Below are positions 48,701-56,797 of a DNA stretch of 64,000 nucleotides, piece by piece. The DNA lies in contig NC_053142.1 of assembly GCF_016808335.1 (NCBI RefSeq), forward strand, positions 45,055,674 through 45,119,673, written 5' to 3'. Position 1 is the first letter of the stretch; the number at the start of each line of letters is the position of its first letter. Made by a program: the position numbers and the translations under genes. The notes under the pieces are model-generated. The model had not been told where the DNA came from and ran no database searches. It saw only the letters and a program-made list of their open reading frames with translations. The stretch comes from Panicum virgatum. Lineage: Eukaryota > Streptophyta > Magnoliopsida > Poales > Poaceae.

Positions 48701-51183
48701 GCACAAAACCGGAGTGATGTTGTGGTTGAGGCATTGCATCGAACATGTTGTGGGCGAGATGCTGGTGACCTCATCTTTCCTCAAGATGAGCTGCTCTGGG
48801 TGGAAGAGCGGGGCCTCCATGCCGACGGTGAGGGATAGGAGCACGCCACCATGGTTCTTGGCGACGAGTGGCGAGGACGCAATGGAGGCGAGGCCGAAGA
48901 AGTCATGGCGGAGGAAGACGGCCGTGCTGTCACGTCGCTCCCTCCAGCGATGCCAACGGAGACGAGCACGTCGTGGCCGGACTAGAGGCCGAGGTGCTCC
49001 CGCTCCTCGTCGTCGTGGACGAATGCGAGCGCAGTGGTTCCGGCGGCGAAGTCGATGTAGTGCCGCACCTGGTCGGCTAACCGCGATAGATGCTGCTCGA
49101 ACTTGCGCGCCAACCAGCCTGGCTGCGATAGTGGTACGAGCCTCCCGTGTGGCACCCGCAGCCCCGAAGACGGTCGTGCGGACATGGTGCTCCCTCCTGA
49201 TGGTCTTGGTGATCTTCTTCTTCGCGGCGAGGGACGGCGGCAGCGGAAGCCGAACTGAGATTGCGACTGCGGTGGTGGGTGGAGTCGGCGCGTATGGTGT
49301 GGGCACCACGGCGCGCGCCGATGAAGGGGTCGTGGCCGGTGTCGGGGCAAAGGAGTTCGGCGAGGTAGTCGTGGCCGCGGCCGAGGACGCTGCCAGCGTG
49401 GGCGGCGTATATGTAGACGTGGCCGAGGGTGCTGCAGGCGGGCGCGACGCAGCTGGTGTCGTGGCCATCGTCGTCGGGGCGGAGGTCGTCGAAGCCGTCG
49501 GCGAGGGCACAGCAACCGGAGTTGGGGATGCCCGCGAAGATGGTAAAGCTGAGGACGCCGACGACCCTGTCCCAGAAGCGTCAAGCGTCGCGGGAGAAGT
49601 CGGTGGTGCCAGCGACGAGGTCGATGAAGGAGCCCGTGCCGCGGTCGCGGACGCGGCGGTCGCAGGGGCGCTACTCATCCGTGCCAGCGCCTCCTCCATC
49701 CTCCGCAACATCCGATCCATTCGCTTGGAAAGGGCATCGATGGCGGCAGACTCAGAGTCTGTGGCGGTGAAAGGCGTGGAAGCCATGGCGCTCGATCCGG
49801 TGGAGAGGAAGGTGGGATTGGGGGGAAAATGGGTAGAGAAGAACAAGGCTCTGATTACCAATTGTTATGAACCTTCACCTCCAAATCACAATAGCAAGAG
49901 TACAAGAATAATCTGGGTACAATTTTGAAGGAGAATCGAAGAGATTGGGAAGGAAATAACAAGAATTAGGGATAGGGATCAAGAACAGCAAGCTAATAGG
50001 AGAGCAGTCTTGAGGAGGAAGAAGACCTCGTTCTGTTGTTCGATGCCGTCCCCGTCATGGTCCTATGCTTTTGTATCTTTTGCCGTTCCCCTACCTGGCC
50101 CCACCTGGCAGCCACTCCTGAGAGGCCCTGTCCGTGACAAATGTGTTTGCCTTTGATTCATAATATACGCTTGTGCTTTATTACTGACCGAGCTTTTTCA
50201 ATGACTGGACCAGCACGTGAATTAGAGGAGCCACTGATTGCACTACTTGGTACGTACGACTAGTTTTTCCATCTGTATCCGCTCTTAATTGTTTACATTC
50301 CAGTTTACACGTTGTTGATGGTGTGTTAAACATAATATATTTCTCGTTCCCAATTTTGAGTGAATTTGTTATTTCAAACTTCGTTTGCTGTCCTCGCATC
50401 TGCGCACTTTTCGTCTTCTGATAGATGTTATGATTTGGTAGTGCAGAACACCATGTCTACTATGATTTCATCGGATCTCACATGCATGCAAGCTAGCAGA
50501 ACAACTGAACAAGAACATCCCCTCATTCTTTTACAAATTCTCAGTACTTTGCCAAACACTTAATTCTGCATCATGACTGGAAAACTCTCGTGATCTTCAG
50601 AGAAAGCTTTGCAAGCTGGTAGGTGTTGCCATCACCCTGAATATCCTCTCCAAGGAGAAGGTAATATTTTATTTCCTACAGTTCAGAACAAGCTGCAGTT
50701 TTGAAACTTTTAAATTATATAAAACAAAAGCAAATGTTTATATGTGCGCACACAGCGTGGACCAAAGAAGACCCTAGCAAAAGTTCCAATTCTGAATTGC
50801 TGATACTGTTTGCTTCTCTACAGGTTTTCCGCTCCTGCAGATGCTAGATCGGGAGGAGGTACCTTTGATTCCATTATCGATCAACCCCTGTGCTGAAAAT
50901 TCATCCAAACAAGGTAACATGCATTGTGTTTTCTTTAGTTCAAATTAAGCTGCAGTTTCTAAGTGCCGATCTTTTTTTTCTTTCTTGCAAAGAAAGGTGA
51001 TATTGTATTTCCTACAATTTCAAGCTGCAGTTTGGATTTCTTATATTATTATATAAACGAAAGCAAGGGTTTATGTAGATGTACACGGCGTGGACAAAAA
51101 GGGGACCCTAACAAACATATTGTTGCAGTTCTGAATGTAATGTTTCTTCTCTACAGGTGTTCCGCCCTTGCAGATTAGCTAAG
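45756..51183 (+). CDS. unrecognised gene, 3' part; retrotransposon in one intron
   Basis: Eight exons keep phase: 45756-45955, 46082-46225, 46355-46426, 46526-46566, 50214-50249, 50601-50660, 50824-50913 and 51158-51183 (222 residues). The first two are the best supported, with LLLGFLRELRVLNGFADGDW and YVEWKVVQDKAAKMAKKM in clean GT-AG introns. The fourth and fifth are separated by a 3.5 kb LTR retrotransposon but still join in frame. The last exons lie in a tandemly duplicated stretch (about 50661-50991 and 50996-51330). A further exon at about 51331-51418 could replace the final one, ending in HGPQCRLV. No known domain is recognised. This part may belong to the same gene as 44901-45759. Confidence 0.45.
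46683..50139 (-). mobile_element. young non-autonomous LTR retrotransposon, 3.46 kb
   Basis: Two 277 bp LTRs (46683-46959 and 49863-50139) differ at about two positions, so the insertion is recent. The target duplication AATGT lies at 46678-46682 and 50140-50144. Read on the minus strand, the 5' LTR begins TGTCACGGACAGG. It is followed after two bases by TGGTAATCAGAGCC, a near-match to the Met-tRNA primer site. The purine tract GCGGCGGGGAA precedes the 3' LTR. The 2.9 kb internal part has no reverse transcriptase, integrase, protease or RNase H. It must be moved by a partner element. Confidence 0.95.
46883..49786 (-). CDS. 967-residue ORF of the non-autonomous retrotransposon
   Basis: An uninterrupted frame runs from ATG at 49786 through the whole internal region and ends inside the 3' LTR. 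Residues 1-240 are Ala/Ser/Thr/Pro-rich after a short acidic and helical start (DALSKRMDRMLRRMEEAL), which resembles the N-terminus of a gag. The rest is a mixed-composition sequence rich in Cys, Trp and His, with no motif I know. Such a long open frame in a recently moved element suggests either translation or chance maintenance since a very recent origin. It could include captured host sequence. Plus-strand open frames over 48714-49928 are its shadows. Confidence 0.5.
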   Translation of the reverse strand: MASTPFTATDSESAAIDALSKRMDRMLRRMEEALARMSSAPATAASATAARAPSSTSSLAPPTSPATLDASGTGSSASSALPSSRASPTPVAVPSPTASTTSAPTTMATTPAASRPPAAPSATSTYTPPTLAASSAAATTTSPNSFAPTPATTPSSARAVVPTPYAPTPPTTAVAISVRLPLPPSLAAKKKITKTIRREHHVRTTVFGAAGATREARTTIAARLVGAQVRAASIAVSRPGAALHRLRRRNHCARIRPRRRGAGAPRPLVRPRRARLRWHRWRERRDSTAVFLRHDFFGLASIASSPLVAKNHGGVLLSLTVGMEAPLFHPEQLILRKDEVTSISPTTCSMQCLNHNITPVLCSADFPLDVHKGCILKCGKIRYISSCYPHHSIGADMVSVAIDVLKDYKWLAIMTDPNSAMPWPPASQDSLLYDTIQVCFIFWSPFSCGWARVQQRPPWPPPVQLEKLLSMVFCCSERECKMMSFQCQLNKHCWTHCIELVGSALQSPYMITILLLSGAIRDIFMLSCTARPAQCIPGKLQSDDYKKYKHRAYALCIQWKIPWSPPIQIWSSDLHQFYNSLVSLHALEELLWNDVSCSHMKLMESFLIVQIAGWLSDNMATCLWRVGIHDYDWHLILCFRILCKSSTFQSLIVLIWHQRNESTSSLVNIQIMHFAILYAKLMKVCAVTFSALDAFEQALVAHWLWTNSKKLLLWSEAIACKVLKPLYAYLLAYISVNGMSSPIGISGALDVWGAHQLWRHLEDMLLWVGSQSCHDLQQLPELDSTWISIHGMRDSRVEIFPQIDFCCVELHDSDQCHRQENTSDLQLSAIFACKPLIIFVAMNWQHDAYLINLIAMKQQYLIIFSSSVHRRWCHHSRREMWSLWSCQGSVQAAISAGAQAAWYELIAELCHDRPTKGDTLLQISMGPWWLRLGGKPHFKRRGMSRTGPLRSGCQVGPGRGTAKDTKA

Positions 51184-51330
51184 CCTCCATTCTTGGTCAA
51201 ATCCCCCAGAGGCCAAGTACATCAATTCGAACATTCACCCAAACAAGGTAACATGCCTTGAGTTTTCTACAATTCAAATTAAGCTGCAAATTCCAACTGC
51301 CAAGCTTTTTTTTTTCCTCTTACTTGCAGG
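50661..51330 (+). repeat. tandem duplication of about 330 bp including an exon
   Basis: Two diverged copies share TATTTCCTACA, AGCTGCAGTTT, GCGTGGAC, TTCTTCTCTACAG (TTGCTTCTCTACAG in the first copy) with a following exon start TTCCGC, and a closing CAAACAAG/GTAACATG donor. They begin at about 50661 and 50996. Each copy carries one exon of the unrecognised gene. Confidence 0.75.
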
Positions 51331-51429
51331 TGCACCCCAGAGTTCTGCTGCGCGGGCATGGCAGCAGCCAGCAGTGGCCCATGGCCCGCAGTGTCGACTG
51401 GTCTGATCCCGCACCTTAGTAATATCATC

Positions 51430-51747
51430 GATAAGCAAAGCAAGCAACATCAACGAATATTGAAACTCTCTAAGTATGTTTCGACTACTTGAATGGGAGA
51501 ACATTAAAAAGATACTTAAATGTTCCGTCCGGAATTTATATGTGGTATAAAAAAATTTGAAATCAAAACTTGATCTAAAACTCTGAAGAATTGTATAGAC
51601 CTGGTACTACTAGTTTCTAATTGAGACTTTTGTCATAAAACAATTAATTAACTTTGGGTAGAATTTCTGGACCTAGAGTCCGAGACGGCGAGAAGAAGTG
51701 GGTGGGACTAGCTTGACAGAGTCCGTGCCGAAGTCCAATCCGAGCGC

Positions 51748-51779
<32 letters not shown>

Positions 51780-52231
51780 CGGCCCGCGGGCTACCCGGCT
51801 CAGCCAAATCTATCATCGCAGGACGTGTAATTTTTTGGTGCTTTGACCACTAATTAGGCATATTAAATCAAGTTTAATTACGAAACTAACCTCACAACTA
51901 TGGTACTATAGCGTTTGCTGTAGATAATGAGGTATTTGATCGTATAATTAGAGGATGATTAGGCGCGGTTACTGTAACATCATTGTAACCAATCATGATG
52001 AAACTTAGCTCATTAGATTCATCTCGAAAAGTTACACTCATTCGTGAAAAGTTTTCGCAAATAAAGTTCATTTAGTATTCCATGCATGTATTCGTTTTTT
52101 TTTAAAAAAATTTGAGGATCTCGTCCAAACACGGCCCAAATCAATCTCAATTTTTCAAAAAAACAAAACCAAATCAATCTCTCTCTCTGGGAAAGGCGAA
52201 CCAGCAGCCGCCCCCAATCCCTAGCCCAGAG
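51430..52231. other. intergenic; 29-G run and MITE remnant
   Basis: A run of 29 guanines lies at 51748-51776; such a run is hard to sequence, so its length is uncertain. 51830-52060 resembles part of a common grass MITE (GGTTACTGTAAC, CTCATTAGATTCATCTCG), matching the related piece at 60820-60880. No gene is seen. Confidence 0.6.
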
Positions 52232-52591
52232 ATGGATGCCGCGGAGGCTGGAGAGGGATCCACGAAGAAGATGAAGACAGTGAAGGCGGCGGCGGGTTGC
52301 GAGGTGCCGCCGCCGCAGAAGGAGAAGAAGACGAAGAAGGTGATGACGGCGGTCTCCAAGGAACAGGTGGACTTCGTCCTGACCGCCAAGTCCATTGTTC
52401 GCAACAGGCCAGTGTTGCAGCCCGACCAGATGTCCGAGGTGACCCGGCGCCAATCTGCCTGGGTCGACGAGGTTGTCAGGTCCAACAACGAGATCGTGCG
52501 CAAGCTCCAGGAGAATTACCGCCAACAGCTCGACACCAAGGGATGCGTTCACGTCGAGATCGAGGTCGAGGTCACCGACGACGAATCTTAA
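52232..52591 (+). CDS. small hypothetical protein, 119 residues, single exon
   Basis: The ORF begins with MDAAEAGEG, then a Lys-rich basic stretch (KEKKTKKVMTAVSKEQ) and a predicted helix (SAWVDEVVRSNNEIVRKLQENYRQQL). It ends with an acidic, beta-like tail (VHVEIEVEVTDDES). The GC-rich frame against AT-rich flanks and its compact folding pattern suggest a real gene. I recognise no family. The first in-frame ATG is used; the frame is open upstream to 52112 but without a better start. Confidence 0.55.
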   Translation: MDAAEAGEGSTKKMKTVKAAAGCEVPPPQKEKKTKKVMTAVSKEQVDFVLTAKSIVRNRPVLQPDQMSEVTRRQSAWVDEVVRSNNEIVRKLQENYRQQLDTKGCVHVEIEVEVTDDES

Positions 52592-52663
52592 GCCCAAACA
52601 GGATGAGCCTTTTGTCAAGTGGTTCCAGCCCAAACAGGATGAGCCTTTTGTCAAGTGGTTCCG
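52592..52663 (+). repeat. 36 bp exact tandem duplication after the stop codon
   Basis: Two copies (52592-52627 and 52628-52663) of a 36 bp unit beginning GCCCAAACAGGATGAGCC lie directly after the stop codon of the small ORF. Confidence 0.9.
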
Positions 52664-52852
52664 CATACCTAGCGTGGGGGGCTGAATAGAAATTAGAAAC
52701 ACTACCATGTGACACGTGGACGCTTTTGCTGAGTACCACCTCTCTTCTTTTCCCACCTTTCTAGGTCTTCTTCCCCCAACGACATGCTTCAATTTTTGCG
52801 GGGGTTTTTTTCGCGGGGAACTACATGCTTCGACTCTTTTACTGAGTATTTA

Positions 52853-53155
52853 CAGCAACTCCGGCAGGGCTACTAAATGAGCTTTCATCTCCATATTTAC
52901 TCGGTGGGTGTAAAAAATTGATCTCCAGCAGACTTTCTAAATGGGCTGCCATTTTGGTAGGCCTTCCAAATTTCTCCTCCTACCCCCTCAATTTGGTGGC
53001 CCTCTATTTGGGCTGCCAACTATGAGCCCTCTATAGAAGCTTAATTTACTCGAACTGCTGGAGTGGAGGTCCATATTTAGATGAGTAAAACTTAGAAGTG
53101 AGCTTCTAAATAGAAATTTGCTCACCCAAATTTAGAAATCCTGCTAGAGTTGCTC
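52853..53155. mobile_element. MITE with AGCAACTC ends and TTA duplication
   Basis: The left end CAGCAACTCCGGCAGG and the right end (reverse complement GAGCAACTCTAGCAGG) form inverted repeats, flanked by TTA at 52850-52852 and 53156-53158. A three-base TTA duplication fits the PIF/Harbinger superfamily. Inside, TTCTAAATGGGC-type blocks recur in both arms. No coding capacity. Confidence 0.65.
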
Positions 53156-53254
53156 TTACGCAATCTAAAGAAACCGTCTACCAAGAGTTTCTCGCTTCAA
53201 TGGAGGCAAGCCGAAAAAACACACACCAGTGCTTGACAAAACGATAAGAATCCT

Positions 53255-53680
53255 ATACATGTTACTGGACTAAGCTGCTCCCTCTTGATGAGCAGTAACA
53301 ATTATAGATATGGCATACCATTAAAATTACAGGAGAAGGGAGATCTCTGAATTCTCCAGATTCATAAATGAGTAAGCAACAATGGTACCACACTCAGTTT
53401 AATAGAAACGAGAACAACATCCCTCGCAAAAAAAAAAAAGACATGAAGACAACCAGGAATGCTGCAGAATGACAAAGCTGAGTATGAAATTCGCTTGCCA
53501 CAGGTTAAATCTACTACGTATGAGTTGTGACAAATACGCACGATGACCAATCGACCATACACTGTGAGACTATTAGGCTCTGCAATCTGCTGGACTGCAA
53601 CTGATGTGAGGAAACGTTTTGAAACTGAAGCGGTAAATTTGGTAGTAGTGAAACGAACATGTCACCATTTATGCCATTTC
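53255..53680 (+). pseudogene. decayed copy of the ABCC last exon and 3' flank
   Basis: 53265-53400 aligns with the end of the ABCC gene at 43640-43765: TGATGAGCAG before the exon, ATACCATTAAAATTA, CTGAATTCTCCAGATTCATAAA. An in-frame TAA follows where the ABCC protein continues. The match goes on into the 3' flank: GTTGTGACAAATACGCAC at about 53522 against 43857, and AACTGATGTGAGGAAA near 53598 against 43964. Only the last exon is present, so this is a fragment produced by segmental duplication. Confidence 0.75.
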
Positions 53681-53689
53681 GAGTGATTT

Positions 53690-55140
53690 TGATGATCGAA
53701 TGACAACACAATACTTGGACTAATATGATTGTTAAGATAACCATTCTCAGGCTTTTAGGTTCAAGTGATGACAAAGAGAAGACATGCGTAGCTATGCCCG
53801 AAGGGCCGCCCCTACGGTGGTTCCGCTAACCAATTAGCGGACGGGGGTCGAGGGGGAGCCGCCCCTCGCGGGTCTCAGGACAGCGCCCTGAAAGCTCTTC
53901 GGTAGGTAGCACCGGAAGAACCGTCGCATGAGCATCGGTGCATCTGATGGTTGTCGGAAGAACCGACGCCATGGTCTTTTGGTGCAGAAGGGAATCGAAG
54001 CCAAGTCAGCTTATAGGCACCGGATGAACCGATGGTTCAAAAAGGGGCATCGGTGCATTGGGCGTACTGTGTTCCAGAGACGATGCAAGCCGCGCAAGAG
54101 TCAAGTCTTCAGCACCGGTTGAACCGGTGAGGCATCGGTGCATACCATCGGTGTAATGACGTCAGCAGAAGAGTAGAATGCTGTGAGTGACCGGTTTAAC
54201 CGACGGGAAAGCATCGGTTCAACCAGTGGTCACTGTGTCAGCTGTCAGGAGTTCAACGGCTACTTCGGGTATTAGAGTGACCGGATGAACCGACGCTACC
54301 CCTGCCAGAGGCATCGGTTCATCCGATGATACGCAGATTTTCTGCTGACCGTTGGAGCAACGGCTACAAGACTTGGTGGCCTATATACGCCTCACCCCGG
54401 CCATTTGAAGCTTGCTGGAGTTGCTGGACATCCCACACACATCCAAGAACATCTCCAAGCCATACAAAAGCATCAAGATCATATCCTTGGCCCTTAGCAC
54501 ACTTTGAGAGTGTTGTGTAAAGGATTAGCTCTTAGTGAGTGAGATTGCAAGGCTTCGAGCCTTTGTGTTGTGGTTCATTAGCGAACCAAAACAAAAGCTT
54601 GGTGCGCCGGCACCTTGGAGCGTGAAGCTCGCCGGCAACGTCATCGACCCTCCGACTTGGTGTGGAGCGGCAACGACATCTTTGTGCGGGGGACGTGGAG
54701 ACCACATCCTTTGTGGAGAAGCTACTTAGTGGAACCCGGGGCCAAGGTGACCGTGATTGTGTTCACGGAAGAGACTTGGTGGCCGAGTAGCAATACTCTT
54801 AGTGAGTGCTACAACAACGTGGGTGTAGGTGTGCCTTTGTGGCTAACCGAACCACGGGATAAACACCCGCATCAAGAGTTTGCTATCTCATATCCCGCTC
54901 TTTAAGCTTCCGCATTTCATAGTAGCAATTTGTGTGCCTTTACTTTCATAGAATAATTTCTTGATAGGAAGGCTATAGGTTGCTAAACTCTTTTGGGATA
55001 GGGGTTTCACACTAGAACAATCTAGTTGCACATCTAGATAGTATGTTTTAGTTTAAGTTTTGTGCAAACTAGTTGGAGCCATAGGTCTAAGTTTTTATTA
55101 GAGCCTAATTCACCTCCTCCCCCTCTTAGGCTAGAGCACC
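53690..55140 (+). mobile_element. copia (SIRE/Maximus-like) LTR, probably solo
   Basis: It starts with TGATTTTGATGATCGAATGA-type sequence and ends near GAGCCTAATTCACCTCC...CTCTTAGGC, both familiar from long LTRs of grass SIRE/Maximus copia elements. The middle (53900-54330) contains at least five imperfect palindromes of the type ACCGGATGAACCGATG and GCATCGGTTCA. No internal gag-pol or second LTR is visible nearby. It interrupts the duplicated ABCC flank. The exact borders and target duplication could not be set. Confidence 0.65.
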
Positions 55141-55390
55141 CGTTCATTTTCAAGTAGCTTGCAATTTTGAAGAGCATTGTGTCAGGCATTCCATCGAGCT
55201 TGTGGTGGCCCGCGTGCTGTTCGAGCCATGCCTGCACGCGGAGCTCGGTCGTCGCTGCATGCTTACACACCGAAACAGGGGCAGTGATGCGTGCTACTGG
55301 GCCGTGGCACATCCGCACGCAGTTGCCGCGCGCAAATGCCTCCGGCGAGCGCCGGCTCAAGCGCACGCCGCGCGTCGAAGGATCAGACAT
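55141..55390 (-). pseudogene. F-box protein N-terminal remnant
   Basis: On the minus strand the frame encodes LDGMPDTMLFKIASYLKMN, the start of an F-box (compare the LPDxLLxxIxSYL consensus), preceded by a Cys/His/Arg-rich leader. The sequence matches 44110-44720 in two blocks, where the F-box part is cut after LDGMPDL. The downstream part of the domain is replaced by the copia LTR, so this is a fragment. F-box proteins are substrate adaptors of SCF ubiquitin ligases. Confidence 0.5.
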
Positions 55391-55816
55391 GCATTCATCT
55401 CAAAATCATGGATTAGATTCTTGGCATAAACGAGCCAATGCATCAAGAAACAGTATGCCGGGAGGCTCTCAGGTAACTTTAATCCCAACAGAAAAATCAA
55501 GAAACCGTATCCCAAACTGGCGCAAGATCCAAAGGTGAAGCAGGATGGCGCAAGATCGCCGGAGATTCCCAAACTGGCAGGGCGAGGCCGCGAGGGCGTG
55601 ACGAAGCAAACGCCAGCAAGGCCGAGGGGCCCGCCGCGGGTTCGGCGCTGGTGCTGAGCTGGACGCCCACTGCGGCCGCGGCGGCGGGGGCAATGAAGAA
55701 TATACGGTTTTGACAATACATACGGTTGAGTCGCCGAGCAAAATGCCTGATTCCAGAGATCAAGAAGAACTCGTGACTTGCTTAACCATCAATGGACAAG
55801 CAACGATACACGACGG

Positions 55817-56266
55817 TCAGAACATGCGCCGGTAGCCTTGATTCTTCTTAGTTCGCCTGTACTGATGCTTGGGCAGCGGCGGGAACGAGGTCGCCGCCGC
55901 TGGCGTGGTGCCGGCGGCGCGCCGCCGCCGGCGTCGGCCCTGGCCTGCTGCGCTGACACCGTCGTCGCGGCCAGCGAAGAAGCACGTGGAGGAGCCGGCG
56001 TCGGCGAGTGCCGCGAGCCGGGGCGATGAGAGAAGCACGGACCAGCGGAGGCAGACGGCGCGGCAGGCGGCGACGGACCTGGGCGGCAGCCGCTGGAAGA
56101 CGTTCGCCAGGGCCTCGTTCGACGCCGGGCCCTGCGGCCTCATGGCCTCACGCCGCCTCAGCTGCTCCCTCCGCAGCAGGTTCAGCCCGGTGATCCACTC
56201 GGCGATGTAGCGGTCGGCGTGGGGGCCGCACAAGAGGCCGCCCCTCGTCGGCGGCGTCGTCGCCAT
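55817..56266 (-). CDS. short F-box domain protein, 149 residues
   Basis: Minus-strand ORF starting ATGGCGACGACGCCG. Residues about 50-90 read NEALANVFQRLPPRSVAACRAVCLRWSVLL, a good F-box (helix, LPPxSVAACRAVCxxW). The N-terminus has PHADRYIAEWITGLNLLRREQLRRRE and the C-terminal 50 residues are Arg/Ala-rich without Kelch or LRR repeats. Typical F-box proteins carry a 200-300 residue substrate-binding part, so this one is short: either a stand-alone F-box protein, the first exon of a longer gene, or a truncated one. Role by family: adaptor that binds SKP1 in an SCF ubiquitin ligase. Confidence 0.6.
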   Translation of the reverse strand: MATTPPTRGGLLCGPHADRYIAEWITGLNLLRREQLRRREAMRPQGPASNEALANVFQRLPPRSVAACRAVCLRWSVLLSSPRLAALADAGSSTCFFAGRDDGVSAAGQGRRRRRRAAGTTPAAATSFPPLPKHQYRRTKKNQGYRRMF

Positions 56267-56797
56267 CTGTCATCCGATCGATCTCGCCAAGACGCCAACG
56301 GGCAACGGCAGCAAACAGCTCGCTTCTCTTCCGAGTTCAGAGCCAGGGGCGTGGGTTTTACTATAAATGCAGGGTGCCTTACCTCGTCATGACGGCTTGT
56401 AGACTATCTCTGGGCGTATCTAGGCAGGACTCACACTACTGTAAACGTGAACGAGCACAATTCTTGTCAGCAACATGACAACGGTTTCAGCTGTGCCGTT
56501 CCAACTATGAGCATCGTCGCTTCCTGGAAACACAATATATGTCAATGCACGCGGAGCAATGTTTTGTCCTTGCGTGTTCATGATTTTCCACTACAAATAT
56601 CCTCCTCGTGAAGCACATGTGTCACAGAGTGAGATCCATATACTGGGTGACTTCTGACTACTACAACTAGTACAATACAATGTCCCCTGACTGGCACAGT
56701 ACAACTGCACATTGTAGCATAACAGTTACGCGTGACCTCCTCTTCTATTGATGCGTTTTTTACTCAGACTGGTCAGTTGGAGATGCAGACGCGGGGC
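56267..56797. other. intergenic, no recognisable gene
   Basis: This stretch lies between the start of the minus-strand F-box gene and the 3' end of the minus-strand zinc-finger gene. It should hold the F-box promoter and the zinc-finger 3' untranslated region. No clear elements are visible. Confidence 0.4.

Noticed and set aside
48714..49928. 404-residue plus-strand ORF over the retrotransposon
   Set aside because: It is antisense to the element's own ORF, and its Gly/Ala/Val-rich composition mirrors the Ala/Ser/Pro-rich sense frame.
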